A stretch of 46,599 nt of DNA from Ktedonobacteraceae bacterium (GTDB lineage: Bacteria; Chloroflexota; Ktedonobacteria; Ktedonobacterales; Ktedonobacteraceae): positions 1 to 46,599 of the forward strand of contig JAFAXQ010000305.1 of the NCBI GenBank assembly GCA_019240835.1, given 5' to 3'. Below, one piece after another: positions 15,466 to 24,058 of this stretch. A program made the position numbers and the translations under genes. A model generated the notes under the pieces. That model had not been told where the DNA came from. It saw only the letters and a list, made by a program, of their open reading frames with translations, and did no database searches. Numbering within the stretch: the stretch's first letter is position 1; every line of letters begins with the position of its first letter.

Positions 15466-16476
15466 ATGAAAATCGCACTCAAAATTGCGCCGCAACGCAG
15501 TACGCAATATGCTGCGATGACGGCAACGTTGGCAGCACCTGAATTGGTTGCCAGTCCATTAGGACATGCTCTCAGCGCCATTACTCCCACTATCCTGGCC
15601 GGACAGCAGTATTTGCTAGTGACAGTGGATGAGCAACGTTTTCCTTTGCCTGCGATGCTTGATGTGCTAGCACGACTGGGAACAATTAGTGAGGCGTATG
15701 AATACTTCGAGCTAATCGGCGAGGTGCAGGGTCCACTGCTGCGACCATTGGAGCCGCACTACACCCCCTTCGTTCCGCTAGGAATGGCAGAGGCGCGTCG
15801 CTACAAGGGAAAAACGAATGAAATCTTTACCCGCATCTTGCTAAATGTGGCACTGTGCGCTGGTGGCTATAATGCGCAATTTAGTGGGCGGCTACGCGTG
15901 CTTGATCCGCTGGCCGGAGGGGGCACGACTCTCTTTCTCGCGCTGGCCGCTGGTCACGATGCCTTTGGTATCGAAGTGGAACGGCAGGATGTTGAGACCA
16001 CGGCTGCCTTCACCCGCCAATATCTGGAGAATGAAAGTATTCCTTATAAGGAAATTGATGAGCGAGGTCGCCGCGCTGGACGGCGCTATCATTTCGAGAT
16101 CGGTCACAGGGGCAACACTCGCGTGCTTGTACTGGTCCATGCTGACAGCACACATGCCGATGTGCATCTGCGCGAGGTCGCTGGGGGATCGCGCATGCAT
16201 GCCATCGTCGGCGACTTGCCTTATGGTATTCAGCACTTCGGGGAGATTTCGGCGCTACTGGACAAAGCCTTGCCTGTTTGGGAGAACCTGCTGCTGCCTG
16301 GTGGCACGCTGGCGTTGGCTTGGAATGCAACACGTATCGAACGTGCTAGCATGATAGAGCTACTAGAGCGGCAGACACGCCTGAAAGTGCGTGATGAGCC
16401 GCCCTACACACAGTTTGCACATGTGGTTGATCGCGTAATAAAGAAACGCGATATTATCGTAGGAGTTAAGAGATAA
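15466..16476 (+). CDS. TRM11-like SAM-dependent methyltransferase
   Basis: The 336-residue protein has a C-terminal Rossmann methyltransferase of the UPF0020/TRM11 type. The SAM-binding motif I is LDPLAGGGTTLFLALAAG (about residues 145-162), followed by the acidic residue of GIEVERQD, and motif IV is IVGDLPYGIQHF with the DLPYG form of (D/N)PPY found in N2-guanine RNA methyltransferases. The N-terminal 130 residues are not a clear THUMP domain, although KGKTNEIFTRILLNVAL just before motif I is typical of the family. The likely product is m2G in tRNA or rRNA, but a DNA target cannot be excluded. The gene appears leaderless, with a -10 box 6 bp before the ATG. It is divergent from the nnr gene. 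Confidence 0.8.
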   Translation: MKIALKIAPQRSTQYAAMTATLAAPELVASPLGHALSAITPTILAGQQYLLVTVDEQRFPLPAMLDVLARLGTISEAYEYFELIGEVQGPLLRPLEPHYTPFVPLGMAEARRYKGKTNEIFTRILLNVALCAGGYNAQFSGRLRVLDPLAGGGTTLFLALAAGHDAFGIEVERQDVETTAAFTRQYLENESIPYKEIDERGRRAGRRYHFEIGHRGNTRVLVLVHADSTHADVHLREVAGGSRMHAIVGDLPYGIQHFGEISALLDKALPVWENLLLPGGTLALAWNATRIERASMIELLERQTRLKVRDEPPYTQFAHVVDRVIKKRDIIVGVKR

Positions 16477-16600
16477 TCTTTTTTAGCTGCTTAAGTGCGG
16501 GAGTGACAAGCGCGACGAAATATGCTTCACGTATGTTAAGGATCTACCGAACTAATAATTTGTGCAAATGGTACAATTCGAGCCAGTCCACGCGCACCCC

Positions 16601-16629
16601 TTGACAAGTGGGTGTAAAAACCATATAAT
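16601..16629 (+). promoter_or_regulatory. Perfect consensus sigma-70 promoter upstream of sufB
   Basis: TTGACA (16601-16606), a 17-bp spacer and TATAAT (16624-16629) match the consensus at all 12 positions. Transcription would begin near 16636, giving a leader of about 94 nt before the sufB ATG. The rest of 16477-16729 shows no other gene. Confidence 0.85.
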
Positions 16630-16729
16630 TACGAAGAAATCCGAGTTCCTAAGTAAGGATTAAGCTTGAGGGAATCTCCTCGGCTATACATGCTGACTGA
16701 TAGACATCAGTTGCAAATGGAGTGATTTA

Positions 16730-18133
16730 ATGAGTGGACAGGCATTCGAGCTGGAACAGGGCACGTACACTGCCGGGTTCCACGTAGCTGAAAACTATAC
16801 CTACAAGTCCGAAAAGGGCTTGGATAAGCGGGTTGTCGAGAATATCTCTGAGATGAAGGGCGAGCCTAGCTGGATGCGGCAGTTCCGCCTTAAGAGCCTA
16901 GATCTCTTCGAGAAACGTCCTATGCCGACGTGGGGTGCTGATCTGTCCGGCATCGATTTCGACGATATCTACTACTACATTAAGCCGGTGCCGCAGCAGG
17001 GAAAGAACTGGGATGAGATTCCACCCGAGATTAAGGATACCTTTGACCGCTTGGGCATTCCACAGGCAGAGCAGAAGTATCTGGCCGGAGTAACTGCGCA
17101 GTATGAGAGTGAGGCTGTCTATCACAAGGTGCGCGAGGATCTGGAGAAGCTGGGCGTGATCTTCACCGATATGGATACGGCGCTACGTGAGTATCCCGAT
17201 ATCGTGAAGGAGCACTTTGGCACAGTCATTCCACCATCCGATAACAAGTTTGCATCGCTCAATAGCGCAGTGTGGAGTGGGGGTAGCTTTGTGTATGTTC
17301 CAGAGAATGTGCATGTAGAGGTGCCGCTGCAAGCCTACTTCCGCATCAACGCGCAGAATATGGGCCAGTTTGAGCGTACGTTGATTATTGCTGCGCCTGG
17401 CTCCTATGTTCACTACGTTGAGGGCTGCACAGCACCGACCTACACCAGCGACAGCCTACATAGTGCTGTTGTGGAGATCAAGGTGATGGAGGGCGCTCGC
17501 GTTCGCTATACCACTATCCAGAACTGGTCGAAGAACGTCTACAACCTCGTGACGAAGCGTGCAGCGGCCTATCGGGATGCAACGATGGAATGGGTCGATG
17601 GTAACCTCGGCTCGAAGGTGACGATGAAGTATCCCGCCGTCCTGCTGATGGAACCAGGCGCTCGTGGTGACATTCTTTCAGTTGCCTTTGCCAACGACGG
17701 TATGCACCAGGATGCAGGCGCGAAGGTGACTCACCTAGCACCACATACGACCTCGCAGATTCTGTCGAAGTCTGTTTCCAAGGGAACAGGGCGCGCATCG
17801 TATCGCGGTCTTGTGCGCGTCAACCCTGGAGCGCATCACACCAAGTCCAGTGTCCGTTGCGATGCTTTGCTGCTCGATGAGAATGCTCGCACCGACACCT
17901 ACCCGACCATCCGTGTCGAAGAAAACCAGACGGAAATTGGCCACGAGGCCACAGTCTCCAAGGTTGGCGAGGACCAGCTCTTCTATCTGATGAGCCGTGG
18001 CCTCGACGAGGCAGAAGCTTACTCCTTGATCGTCAATGGCTTCATTGAGCCGATCACGAAGGAGTTGCCGATGGAGTATGCCGTTGAGTTGAACCGTCTG
18101 ATCCAGTTGGAGATGTCGGGCAGCGTTGGTTGA
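16730..18133 (+). CDS. sufB: Fe-S cluster assembly scaffold protein SufB
   Basis: The 467-residue protein is a full-length SufB. It shows the family segments FAVPEN-like [20 protein letters not shown] (about residues 191-210), [11 protein letters not shown] with the conserved Cys, [17 protein letters not shown], the [14 protein letters not shown] stretch and the C-terminal [20 protein letters not shown] and [11 protein letters not shown]. SufB is the core scaffold of the SufBCD complex, on which Fe-S clusters are built. No sufC, sufD, sufS or sufU lies beside it, so this is a stand-alone copy; partners must be elsewhere. GGAG is 7 nt before the ATG. A perfect consensus promoter lies upstream and a terminator directly downstream, so it is monocistronic. 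This suits a region rich in iron-sulfur proteins. Confidence 0.96.
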   Translation: MSGQAFELEQGTYTAGFHVAENYTYKSEKGLDKRVVENISEMKGEPSWMRQFRLKSLDLFEKRPMPTWGADLSGIDFDDIYYYIKPVPQQGKNWDEIPPEIKDTFDRLGIPQAEQKYLAGVTAQYESEAVYHKVREDLEKLGVIFTDMDTALREYPDIVKEHFGTVIPPSDNKFASLNSAVWSGGSFVYVPENVHVEVPLQAYFRINAQNMGQFERTLIIAAPGSYVHYVEGCTAPTYTSDSLHSAVVEIKVMEGARVRYTTIQNWSKNVYNLVTKRAAAYRDATMEWVDGNLGSKVTMKYPAVLLMEPGARGDILSVAFANDGMHQDAGAKVTHLAPHTTSQILSKSVSKGTGRASYRGLVRVNPGAHHTKSSVRCDALLLDENARTDTYPTIRVEENQTEIGHEATVSKVGEDQLFYLMSRGLDEAEAYSLIVNGFIEPITKELPMEYAVELNRLIQLEMSGSVG

Positions 18134-18157
18134 AACATCATGAGGCAAAAACAAAAA

Positions 18158-18187
18158 GGTGTTGGGCAATGCCCGACACCTTTTTAT
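18158..18187 (+). terminator. Rho-independent terminator of sufB
   Basis: GGTGTTGGGC (18158-18167) pairs with 18171-18180 over 10 bp with one G-U pair and a 3-nt loop, and TTTTTATTT follows. It lies 25 bp after the sufB stop. Confidence 0.93.
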
Positions 18188-18310
18188 TTCTGATTCACGT
18201 TCTGGCATGGCTAACTAGCAGACTGATCGGTAACTGCTTTCCGTCTCCCCTAACCCGTGCTTATTACAAACGTAGATACATACAGAAATCAACTAAAAGA
18301 GGCGAAACAC

Positions 18311-20239
18311 TTGGTTCGTTGTCTGAATCCGCATGGTGTAGGGCATGATAACCCCGATGGCACAGTTTGTTGCCAGCATTGCGATTTTTTGGTCGAGGGG
18401 GCGCGTATTAGTGCTTACCAAGTAATCTCCTTTATTGGAGCCGGAAGCTACGGCTATGTATATAAAGTACGCGAGTCTGCGCCGTTGAGCCGTATTCTGG
18501 CCCTGAAAGTGCTGCGCCTCGATCAATTCGATGACAAGATACGGGCTAGCTTTTTTCAGGAAGCACGCCGTATCGCTAATATGCAACACGCCAACATTCT
18601 GCCTGTCTACAACTTTGGGCAATTGGCAAGTGAGCAGCCTTATCTGGTCATGGAGTACGCGCCAAGGACTATCAAAGACCTGTTTCATAAGGCAGATGGC
18701 AGTAGACGGCCAGCTTTCGCCGAAGAGCTTGTTTCGTATGTGCAGCAGGCAGCCGCAGCCCTGCATTATATACACCATGCCGGGCTTATTCACCAGGATG
18801 TGAAGCCGGGCAATCTTCTTATCGGACGCAATGGTCAACTCCTGCTCGCGGACTTTGGCACAACACTGTATCTGGGCGTGCAAACACATGCATCGTTAGG
18901 GGAGGTTACTGGCACAGCATCGCATATGGCACCTGAACAATGGCAGGGCAACCCGCGACGTGAGAGCGATCAGTATGCACTCGCCATTTGCTGCTACGAG
19001 CTGCTCACTGAGCATCTTCCCTTTGTCTACAAGAGCCTCAAAGAGATGTGGAATGCTCATTTCTCTGAACAGCCTCCCTCGCTGCAGCAATGGAATCCTC
19101 GCATTCCCGCCGAGGTTGCTGCTGTGCTGCTGCGGGCAATGGCCAAAGAGTATAAGCAGCGTTACAGAAGCATTCTCGATTTCGCCAATGCTTACGAAGA
19201 TGCGGTTAATACAGCCCAACAACGCTATGTATGTCACAACTGCGGACAGCAGAATCGCAGTGGTGCGCAGCGCTGCAGCAACTGCGGCACAAGTCAGGAC
19301 AATCGTACTTGCCTTTACTGTGGTGCTGGTGTGCGCTTTGGCCAGCGCTGCTGCTCAGTCTGCGGTCGGCTCACTATTCCACTATTACTAGCTGAGCATA
19401 GTCCGTTACAAGGCATATACGTACACCGAGGACGCTATATGATCAATTATGTCTTGAAGCAGGCAGTAGAGTCTAGAGTGATGACGGCAGTGGCTAGTGA
19501 TACTCAGCAGCAAGAACAGAGAGTATTTCTCAAGCGCTGGGAGTGTGCCGATGGTCCTCTGGCGCAGCGTGCTCGCGATATAGCGTACTATGAACGAGCG
19601 ACAGCAGCATTCACACAGTTGCGCTATCCTTTGCTTCCGGCTGTAATTGACCGTTTTGCCGAGAGTAAGTACTACTATATTATTCTCAGCTATATTGATG
19701 GAGAAAGTATTGAAGCACGCCTGCAGAAGTTACTTCACCCATTGTCTGAAAAAGAAGTAGTGCGTTATATACATTTCTTGTTGAATGCGCTCATTTTCCT
19801 GCAGCAGCAGCGACCGCCTTTGCACCACTACGATATCTCTCCGACAAATATTATCATCGAGAGAACGCACAACAGGCCGATACTTACAGGCTTTCAGGTA
19901 CAACCTCCGCCTTCTACACCCACACACAACCCTCCTGCTGCCGCTGCTCGGTCTCGTACGACGCGCAAACTCGCAGTCTCACCCTATCTGCCCATACAGG
20001 ATAAACCTTACGACCAGCGTACCTGCATCTATGCACTGGCAGCCACTATGCATCACGCGCTCACCAACGTGGCACCGCCGCATTACCCTGCTTATCCACC
20101 CGTGCGTGTCCTCAATCCTACTATCTCGCTTGCTTTGGAGTCTATACTTAGCCGTGCTTTGTTTGAGGATAATGCGCTGCGTTATCAGAGCTATGAGGCT
20201 ATGCAGCGAGATGTGCGAAGTTTACTCGGCACATACTGA
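18311..20239 (+). CDS. Ser/Thr protein kinase with zinc ribbons and a second, degenerate kinase domain
   Basis: The 642-residue protein starts best at the TTG at 18311, with AGAGG 8 nt upstream; a GTG at 18257 would add 18 residues. Residues 4-24 form a short Cys/His zinc-binding motif. The first kinase domain (about 36-300) has the glycine loop GAGSYG, Lys66 in LALKVL, Glu84, HQD (161-163) in place of HRD, DFG at 181-183 and MAPEQW, so it should be active. A double zinc ribbon follows at about 306-360 (CHNCG, CSNCG, CLYCG, CSVCG). A second kinase-like domain (about 370-640) keeps Lys in VFLKRWE and HHYDISPTNII, but has TGF in place of DFG and no glycine loop, so it is a pseudokinase. No transmembrane helix is seen, so it is cytosolic. 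The partner is unknown. Confidence 0.88.
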   Translation: MVRCLNPHGVGHDNPDGTVCCQHCDFLVEGARISAYQVISFIGAGSYGYVYKVRESAPLSRILALKVLRLDQFDDKIRASFFQEARRIANMQHANILPVYNFGQLASEQPYLVMEYAPRTIKDLFHKADGSRRPAFAEELVSYVQQAAAALHYIHHAGLIHQDVKPGNLLIGRNGQLLLADFGTTLYLGVQTHASLGEVTGTASHMAPEQWQGNPRRESDQYALAICCYELLTEHLPFVYKSLKEMWNAHFSEQPPSLQQWNPRIPAEVAAVLLRAMAKEYKQRYRSILDFANAYEDAVNTAQQRYVCHNCGQQNRSGAQRCSNCGTSQDNRTCLYCGAGVRFGQRCCSVCGRLTIPLLLAEHSPLQGIYVHRGRYMINYVLKQAVESRVMTAVASDTQQQEQRVFLKRWECADGPLAQRARDIAYYERATAAFTQLRYPLLPAVIDRFAESKYYYIILSYIDGESIEARLQKLLHPLSEKEVVRYIHFLLNALIFLQQQRPPLHHYDISPTNIIIERTHNRPILTGFQVQPPPSTPTHNPPAAAARSRTTRKLAVSPYLPIQDKPYDQRTCIYALAATMHHALTNVAPPHYPAYPPVRVLNPTISLALESILSRALFEDNALRYQSYEAMQRDVRSLLGTY

Positions 20240-20259
20240 GTTGTGCCTCCAGGCACAAC
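20240..20259 (+). terminator. Hairpin directly after the kinase stop codon
   Basis: GTTGTGCCT (20240-20248) pairs perfectly with 20251-20259, with a 2-nt gap. It begins at the last base of the kinase gene region but has no U-run, so it is a weak terminator or part of the repeat element that follows. Confidence 0.45.
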
Positions 20260-20345
20260 TTATCGCGCCCACGGCAGGGAGGATGGGGCCACGTTGCCCC
20301 ATAGTCCCTCCCCAAGGCAAGATTTATCGTGCCCCTACCATAAAA
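20259..20345 (-). repeat. Dispersed palindromic element, copy 2
   Basis: The segment contains nested pairing: GGGAGG (20277-20282) with 20307-20312, and GGGGC (20285-20289) with GCCCC (20296-20300). Its end (TTTATCGTGCCCCTA) resembles that of the element at 32700-32797, and in inverted form that of 12824-12880. A further hairpin pairs CCATAAAAA (20338-20346) with 20361-20369. It lies in the kinase-sigma gap, so the ORF extension through this stretch is not a protein. Confidence 0.5.
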
Positions 20346-20431
20346 ACGTCAGGCGCACCTTTTTTATGGGGCGTGATATTGCAGCAAAATGTGGTAGACT
20401 AGCACAAATAGCATATGAGGTAAGGCTAGCT

Positions 20432-21064
20432 ATGAGCAAGTCTGTGCGCGGCGATGAGGAACTGCTCATTGTGCGCAGCCAGCGCGGAGAAGTCGATGCG
20501 TTTAACCAACTGGTGCTGCGTTACCAGCAAACTGTCTACGGTGCGGTGTTCCGTTTGCTGGGCGATTACGATGTTGCCTCTGACGTGACACAAAATACGT
20601 TTATCGCGGCCTATCGCAGCATTCAAAGCTACCGGGGCGGCTCCTCGTTTCGTGCTTGGCTGCTACGCATTGCCTCAAATATGGCTTGCGACCACTGGCG
20701 GCGCGTTCATCGTCACCCGGTTGAATCACTTGATGAGCTTATAGCAGAAGACGAGGCACATAGTCTCAGCTTACTCAGCACGCTTGCAACAACAGAGGGG
20801 GAGAGTAATCCCGAAGAAGTGCTGCTTACTCAGGAGTTTCAGGGAGTGATTCAGCAGGGGTTACAGCAGCTTCCGCTCGACCAGCGTGTTGCAGTGGTGC
20901 TGTGCGATCTACAGGGACTTTCTTATGAGGAGATCGCCGCAACGACGCAGGCAACGCTAGGTACAGTGCGTTCACGCATCGCACGAGGCCGTGGGCGGTT
21001 GCGCAACTACCTACGTCAACACCAGGAACTTTTACCACGTAAATATCGTCTAGACACTGATTAG
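20432..21064 (+). CDS. ECF-type RNA polymerase sigma factor
   Basis: The 210-residue protein has sigma region 2 (LVLRYQQTVYGAVFRLLGDY, DVTQNTFIAAYRSIQSYRG, FRAWLLRIASNMACDHWRR) and region 4 (LQQLPLDQRVAVVLCDLQGL, SYEEIAATTQATLGTVRSRI), with no region 1 or 3, as in ECF sigma factors. I choose the ATG at 20432, because it has AAGG 6 nt upstream and gives MSKSVRGDEELLIVRSQRG, a normal N-terminus. The open frame extends upstream to 20243 only through a palindromic repeat. The anti-sigma gene begins 30 bp after its stop, so the pair is one operon and is probably autoregulated, as is usual in the family. Confidence 0.92.
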   Translation: MSKSVRGDEELLIVRSQRGEVDAFNQLVLRYQQTVYGAVFRLLGDYDVASDVTQNTFIAAYRSIQSYRGGSSFRAWLLRIASNMACDHWRRVHRHPVESLDELIAEDEAHSLSLLSTLATTEGESNPEEVLLTQEFQGVIQQGLQQLPLDQRVAVVLCDLQGLSYEEIAATTQATLGTVRSRIARGRGRLRNYLRQHQELLPRKYRLDTD

Positions 21065-21094
21065 TATCTTAAACTCTCAGAGTGGAGTGTAAGC

Positions 21095-21778
21095 GTGGCA
21101 AAGCAGGAGCGGCATTTTACTACAACAGAATTATCAGCATTTCTTGATGGTCAGCTCTCCGCACAGGAGCAGGCACTCTGCGAGGAGCACTTGAAGGGCT
21201 GTGAGCAGTGCAGGCAAACATTAGCAGAGTTGCGCCAAACCGTAGCGCTCCTGCGGGCTCTTCCACCGCCTGCGCTACCGCGCTCCTTTTTGCTCTCTGC
21301 TGACGAGACTGCTGCTCCAGCAGCCGTACGCCGCGTGCGAAACTTTAACGAGATCAGGCCAGCACTCCCTCTGCGACGCGTCGCCAAGCCCAGCTACGTT
21401 CAAAACGCATTGCGCAATCTCAGTGTGCTCGCCGCCGTAATAGGTCTTTTCTTCCTGCTATCGGGGATCTTTTCAACTCCTTTGACTTCTCTTTCAGGCG
21501 GTCGGCCTACCAGCGCACCCGCTTTGTCTTCCGCGAGCCAGCGTCCAGCGGCTACTCCAAGTGCAGTCTCCCATGCTGCCGAGACGCCAACAGCCAAAAT
21601 GACCAAGCCAGGTGCAAACACACACCCAGTTATGCAACCCTGGGTGTTCACACCGCTCCAATTGTTGCTGGCAGCATTTGACCTTGGTACTCAGCAAGGA
21701 CGTGTTCTCATGGGTCTCGTCCTCTTGGCCATAGGAATAGTAGGCTTCTTTGTCATAACACGTTGGCAAAGAAGCTAA
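21095..21778 (+). CDS. Anti-sigma factor with ZAS zinc motif and two membrane segments
   Basis: The 227-residue protein has an N-terminal anti-sigma zinc-binding (ZAS/zf-HC2) domain with C29 and the H32-x3-C36-x2-C39 signature in CEEHLKGCEQC. A membrane segment lies at about residues 108-128 (LSVLAAVIGLFFLLSGIF), followed by a Ser/Ala/Pro/Thr-rich linker of about 60 residues likely outside the cell, and a second segment at about 202-222. It should hold the upstream sigma factor at the membrane until a signal is received; the ZAS motif can respond to thiol oxidation in some members. GTG start with GGAG upstream. It meets the minus-strand gene at 21800 head to tail. Confidence 0.88.
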   Translation: MAKQERHFTTTELSAFLDGQLSAQEQALCEEHLKGCEQCRQTLAELRQTVALLRALPPPALPRSFLLSADETAAPAAVRRVRNFNEIRPALPLRRVAKPSYVQNALRNLSVLAAVIGLFFLLSGIFSTPLTSLSGGRPTSAPALSSASQRPAATPSAVSHAAETPTAKMTKPGANTHPVMQPWVFTPLQLLLAAFDLGTQQGRVLMGLVLLAIGIVGFFVITRWQRS

Positions 21779-21799
21779 GCAATACCGGCACAGAACTAC

Positions 21800-22159
21800 T
21801 CACGCACCCGGGGCATGACCGATGTAAATCCCTACGGCGATAGTAATACTCGCCATCGTTAACACTAGGCCCACGATAGAGAGCACGAGTCCAGTCACGG
21901 CTATTTTGCGCAGTGCCCCCACACGGTAACCGGAAGAGGACATGATAATACCGGTGATGGCTATTGGTAAACCGCAGGGGGGAAAGAGAGCGGTAAAGAT
22001 ACTGCAAATACCCAGTACGAAACCAGTGAGTGCAGCCCTTCTCTGATTCTCTGTCGGTGCCGCCATTGTACGTGGTATGGAGAGCGTCTGGCGCAGAATT
22101 GCCTGTGATGCATGCCGTACCCGTTGCAGGGGCATTTTTTGTTCGCGTAGCCACTTCAT
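21800..22159 (-). CDS. Small DUF4190-like two-helix membrane protein
   Basis: The 119-residue protein has a cytoplasmic-looking basic N-terminus of about 45 residues and two hydrophobic segments (about 47-72 and 86-110). The pattern ALTGFVLGICSIF, a Pro-rich turn, GIIMSSSGYRVGALRKIAVTGLVLSIVGL matches the DUF4190 style of small bacterial membrane proteins. No function is known. The ribosome binding site is weak. A candidate promoter GTGACG, 17 nt, TATAAT lies at 22206-22234. It is convergent with the anti-sigma gene, 21 bp away. Confidence 0.65.
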   Translation of the reverse strand: MKWLREQKMPLQRVRHASQAILRQTLSIPRTMAAPTENQRRAALTGFVLGICSIFTALFPPCGLPIAITGIIMSSSGYRVGALRKIAVTGLVLSIVGLVLTMASITIAVGIYIGHAPGA

Positions 22160-22205
22160 GTGTATGCTACCAATCTACTGCTAAAATGCTTTGCCATTAT
22201 ACTTA

Positions 22206-22234
22206 ATTATACAACAGAGCTCTCACACCGTCAC
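22206..22234 (-). promoter_or_regulatory. Candidate promoter of the DUF4190-like gene
   Basis: On the minus strand GTGACG (22229-22234) is followed by a 17-nt spacer and TATAAT (22206-22211). The remaining stretch 22235-22438 holds no gene that I can support. Confidence 0.45.
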
Positions 22235-22438
22235 GTCGTCATCTCTAAACTCATCAAATATGGGTCAGGGTCACCTCGTGTCGTTGCACGTTGCCTGCAC
22301 TCAGGATGGTTTCTGCTTGCAAGCAGGTGGTATCCCCTACTTGGCACATCGCGGTACACCAGCGTGTCAAAAAGTTGCATTGAACTAAGTCGGGCAAGGT
22401 ACAGCGAGCACATGACCTTCAAAGGTGACGACTCTTGT

Positions 22439-22485
22439 GTGCATCTCTATCGGGTTGGGCAATGCTCAACCCGATAGAGATGCAC
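22439..22485. terminator. 22-bp inverted repeat at the end of the nuo operon
   Basis: 22439-22460 pairs with 22464-22485 over 22 bp with a single G-U pair and a loop of 3 nt. It lies 10 bp after the nuoN stop. There is no U-run on the minus strand, so it may act as an mRNA 3'-end stabiliser as well as a terminator. Confidence 0.75.
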
Positions 22486-22494
22486 TTGCTTGGC

Positions 22495-24012
22495 TTACTT
22501 CCCTGCTAGGAAAGCGAGCAAGCTATTGGCGGCAGGGCTAGCCGCACCGAGCACGACTTGTGCAGCAAAGGTCAACACAATCAAAGCTACCGAGGTGATG
22601 ACGAGTGTGCTGTTGAGGCTGAGCGAGGACTCCAGGTGGTCTTGTTTGAGCGGTGTGTCGAAGTACATGGACTTGACAATGCGTCCGTAGTAGACCAGCG
22701 AGACGATGCTGTTTATCAGTGCGATGATGACGAGCAAGTACTGGCCGAGACCCCAGGCAGCAGTAAAGATCAGTACTTTGCTCCAGAAACCAGCCATCGG
22801 GGGAATACCTCCGAGCGAGAGGAGACAGACTGCTGTACCCGCACTCAACAATGGTGCTCGTCGACCGAGGCCGCGAAAGTCCTCAATTTTTTCACCACCC
22901 GTAAGATTGGCAAGGGCGATGATGCCGGAGAACGCACCCAGGTTAGTGATGACGTAGATCAGGATGTAGAACAGCACCGCCGCGTTGCCAGCCGAGCTGT
23001 TGCTGGCAACGCTAGCCACAAAGCCGACTAGGATGTAGCCTGCCTGTGCGATGCTGGAGTAGGCCATCATGCGTTTGACATTTGATTGCACAGCGGCAAC
23101 GAAATTACCTAGCGTCATAGTAAGTATAGCGACTATCGAGATCACCACCACTAACGCTGTCAAATTCGCGGCTCCTAGACCTCCATCAATGAAGACGCGG
23201 ATAAGCGCAGCGAAACCCGCTGCCTTGGAGCCGACAGAGAAGAATGCCGTTGCAGGGGTGGGTGAGCCTTCATAGATGTCCGGTGCCCACATATGGAAGG
23301 GCACCGCCGAAATCTTGAAGCCAAAACCTGCCAGAATGAGCAGGCCAGCCAGCAATTCGAGCAAATTACCTTGCAACGAGATAACTACGTTGCCATCGGT
23401 CTGAATGCCGTTCTTGATAAGCGTAGCGATACCCATTAGATCGGTTGTGCCGGTCAGGCCATACAGGAGTGCGAAGCCATAGAGCAGAATAGCCGAAGAC
23501 ATCGCCCCTAGCAATACATACTTGACAGCAGCCTCGGCTGATCTTTCACTGTTGCGAATGAGACCGGCCATGATATAGAGTGGAATGCTGGTCAGTTCAA
23601 ACGAGATGTAAATTGAGATCAGCTCGGTGGTGCTTGCCAGCAGCATCATGCCCGTTACCGATAAGAGCAAAAGCGTGTAGAATTCCCCATCGGCGCGCAC
23701 GTATTTTGCTACATAGTCATACGACGCCAGTATCATCACAGCGGCAATGATCAGGAAGATAAGTTTAAAGAAGAGCGCATAGCGATCCACTGTGAGCATA
23801 TTGAAGAACGCATGATGCGCCACCGAGGGGTCGAGTGTCAGAGCCTGCAACAGAGTAAGGAATGCAGGTACAAGCAGGCCGACAAGTGCCACTCCAACGA
23901 CGACAATGCGTCGTCGGGCAAAGAGGTCAACTGTCATAACTAGCAGCGCCAGCAGCGTCAAACTCAGCTCTGGTGCCAGTAGGAAGAGATCAGCTAGCTT
24001 AAATCCAGACAT
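22495..24012 (-). CDS. nuoN: NADH-quinone oxidoreductase subunit N
   Basis: The 505-residue polytopic protein is the NuoN antiporter-like subunit of the complex I membrane arm. Visible segments include ISIYISFELTSIPLYIMAG with the conserved Glu, the helix break FKISAVPFHMWAPDIYEGSP with Lys, and SKAAGFAALIRVF with a second Lys, residues used in proton translocation in the family. I choose the ATG at 24012, with GGGAG 7 nt upstream; a GTG at 24030 is less likely. It is the last gene of nuoJKLMN, 46 bp after nuoM, and ends next to a strong inverted repeat. Confidence 0.95.
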   Translation of the reverse strand: MSGFKLADLFLLAPELSLTLLALLVMTVDLFARRRIVVVGVALVGLLVPAFLTLLQALTLDPSVAHHAFFNMLTVDRYALFFKLIFLIIAAVMILASYDYVAKYVRADGEFYTLLLLSVTGMMLLASTTELISIYISFELTSIPLYIMAGLIRNSERSAEAAVKYVLLGAMSSAILLYGFALLYGLTGTTDLMGIATLIKNGIQTDGNVVISLQGNLLELLAGLLILAGFGFKISAVPFHMWAPDIYEGSPTPATAFFSVGSKAAGFAALIRVFIDGGLGAANLTALVVVISIVAILTMTLGNFVAAVQSNVKRMMAYSSIAQAGYILVGFVASVASNSSAGNAAVLFYILIYVITNLGAFSGIIALANLTGGEKIEDFRGLGRRAPLLSAGTAVCLLSLGGIPPMAGFWSKVLIFTAAWGLGQYLLVIIALINSIVSLVYYGRIVKSMYFDTPLKQDHLESSLSLNSTLVITSVALIVLTFAAQVVLGAASPAANSLLAFLAGK

Positions 24013-24058
24013 AAGAAACTCCCAGGTCACTGCACATAAAGCACGTGTGCAGTGACCC

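Noticed and set aside
20243-20431. N-terminal extension of the first sigma factor to 20243
   Set aside because: It runs through a palindromic repeat and lacks sigma-like sequence; the ATG at 20432 has a ribosome site.
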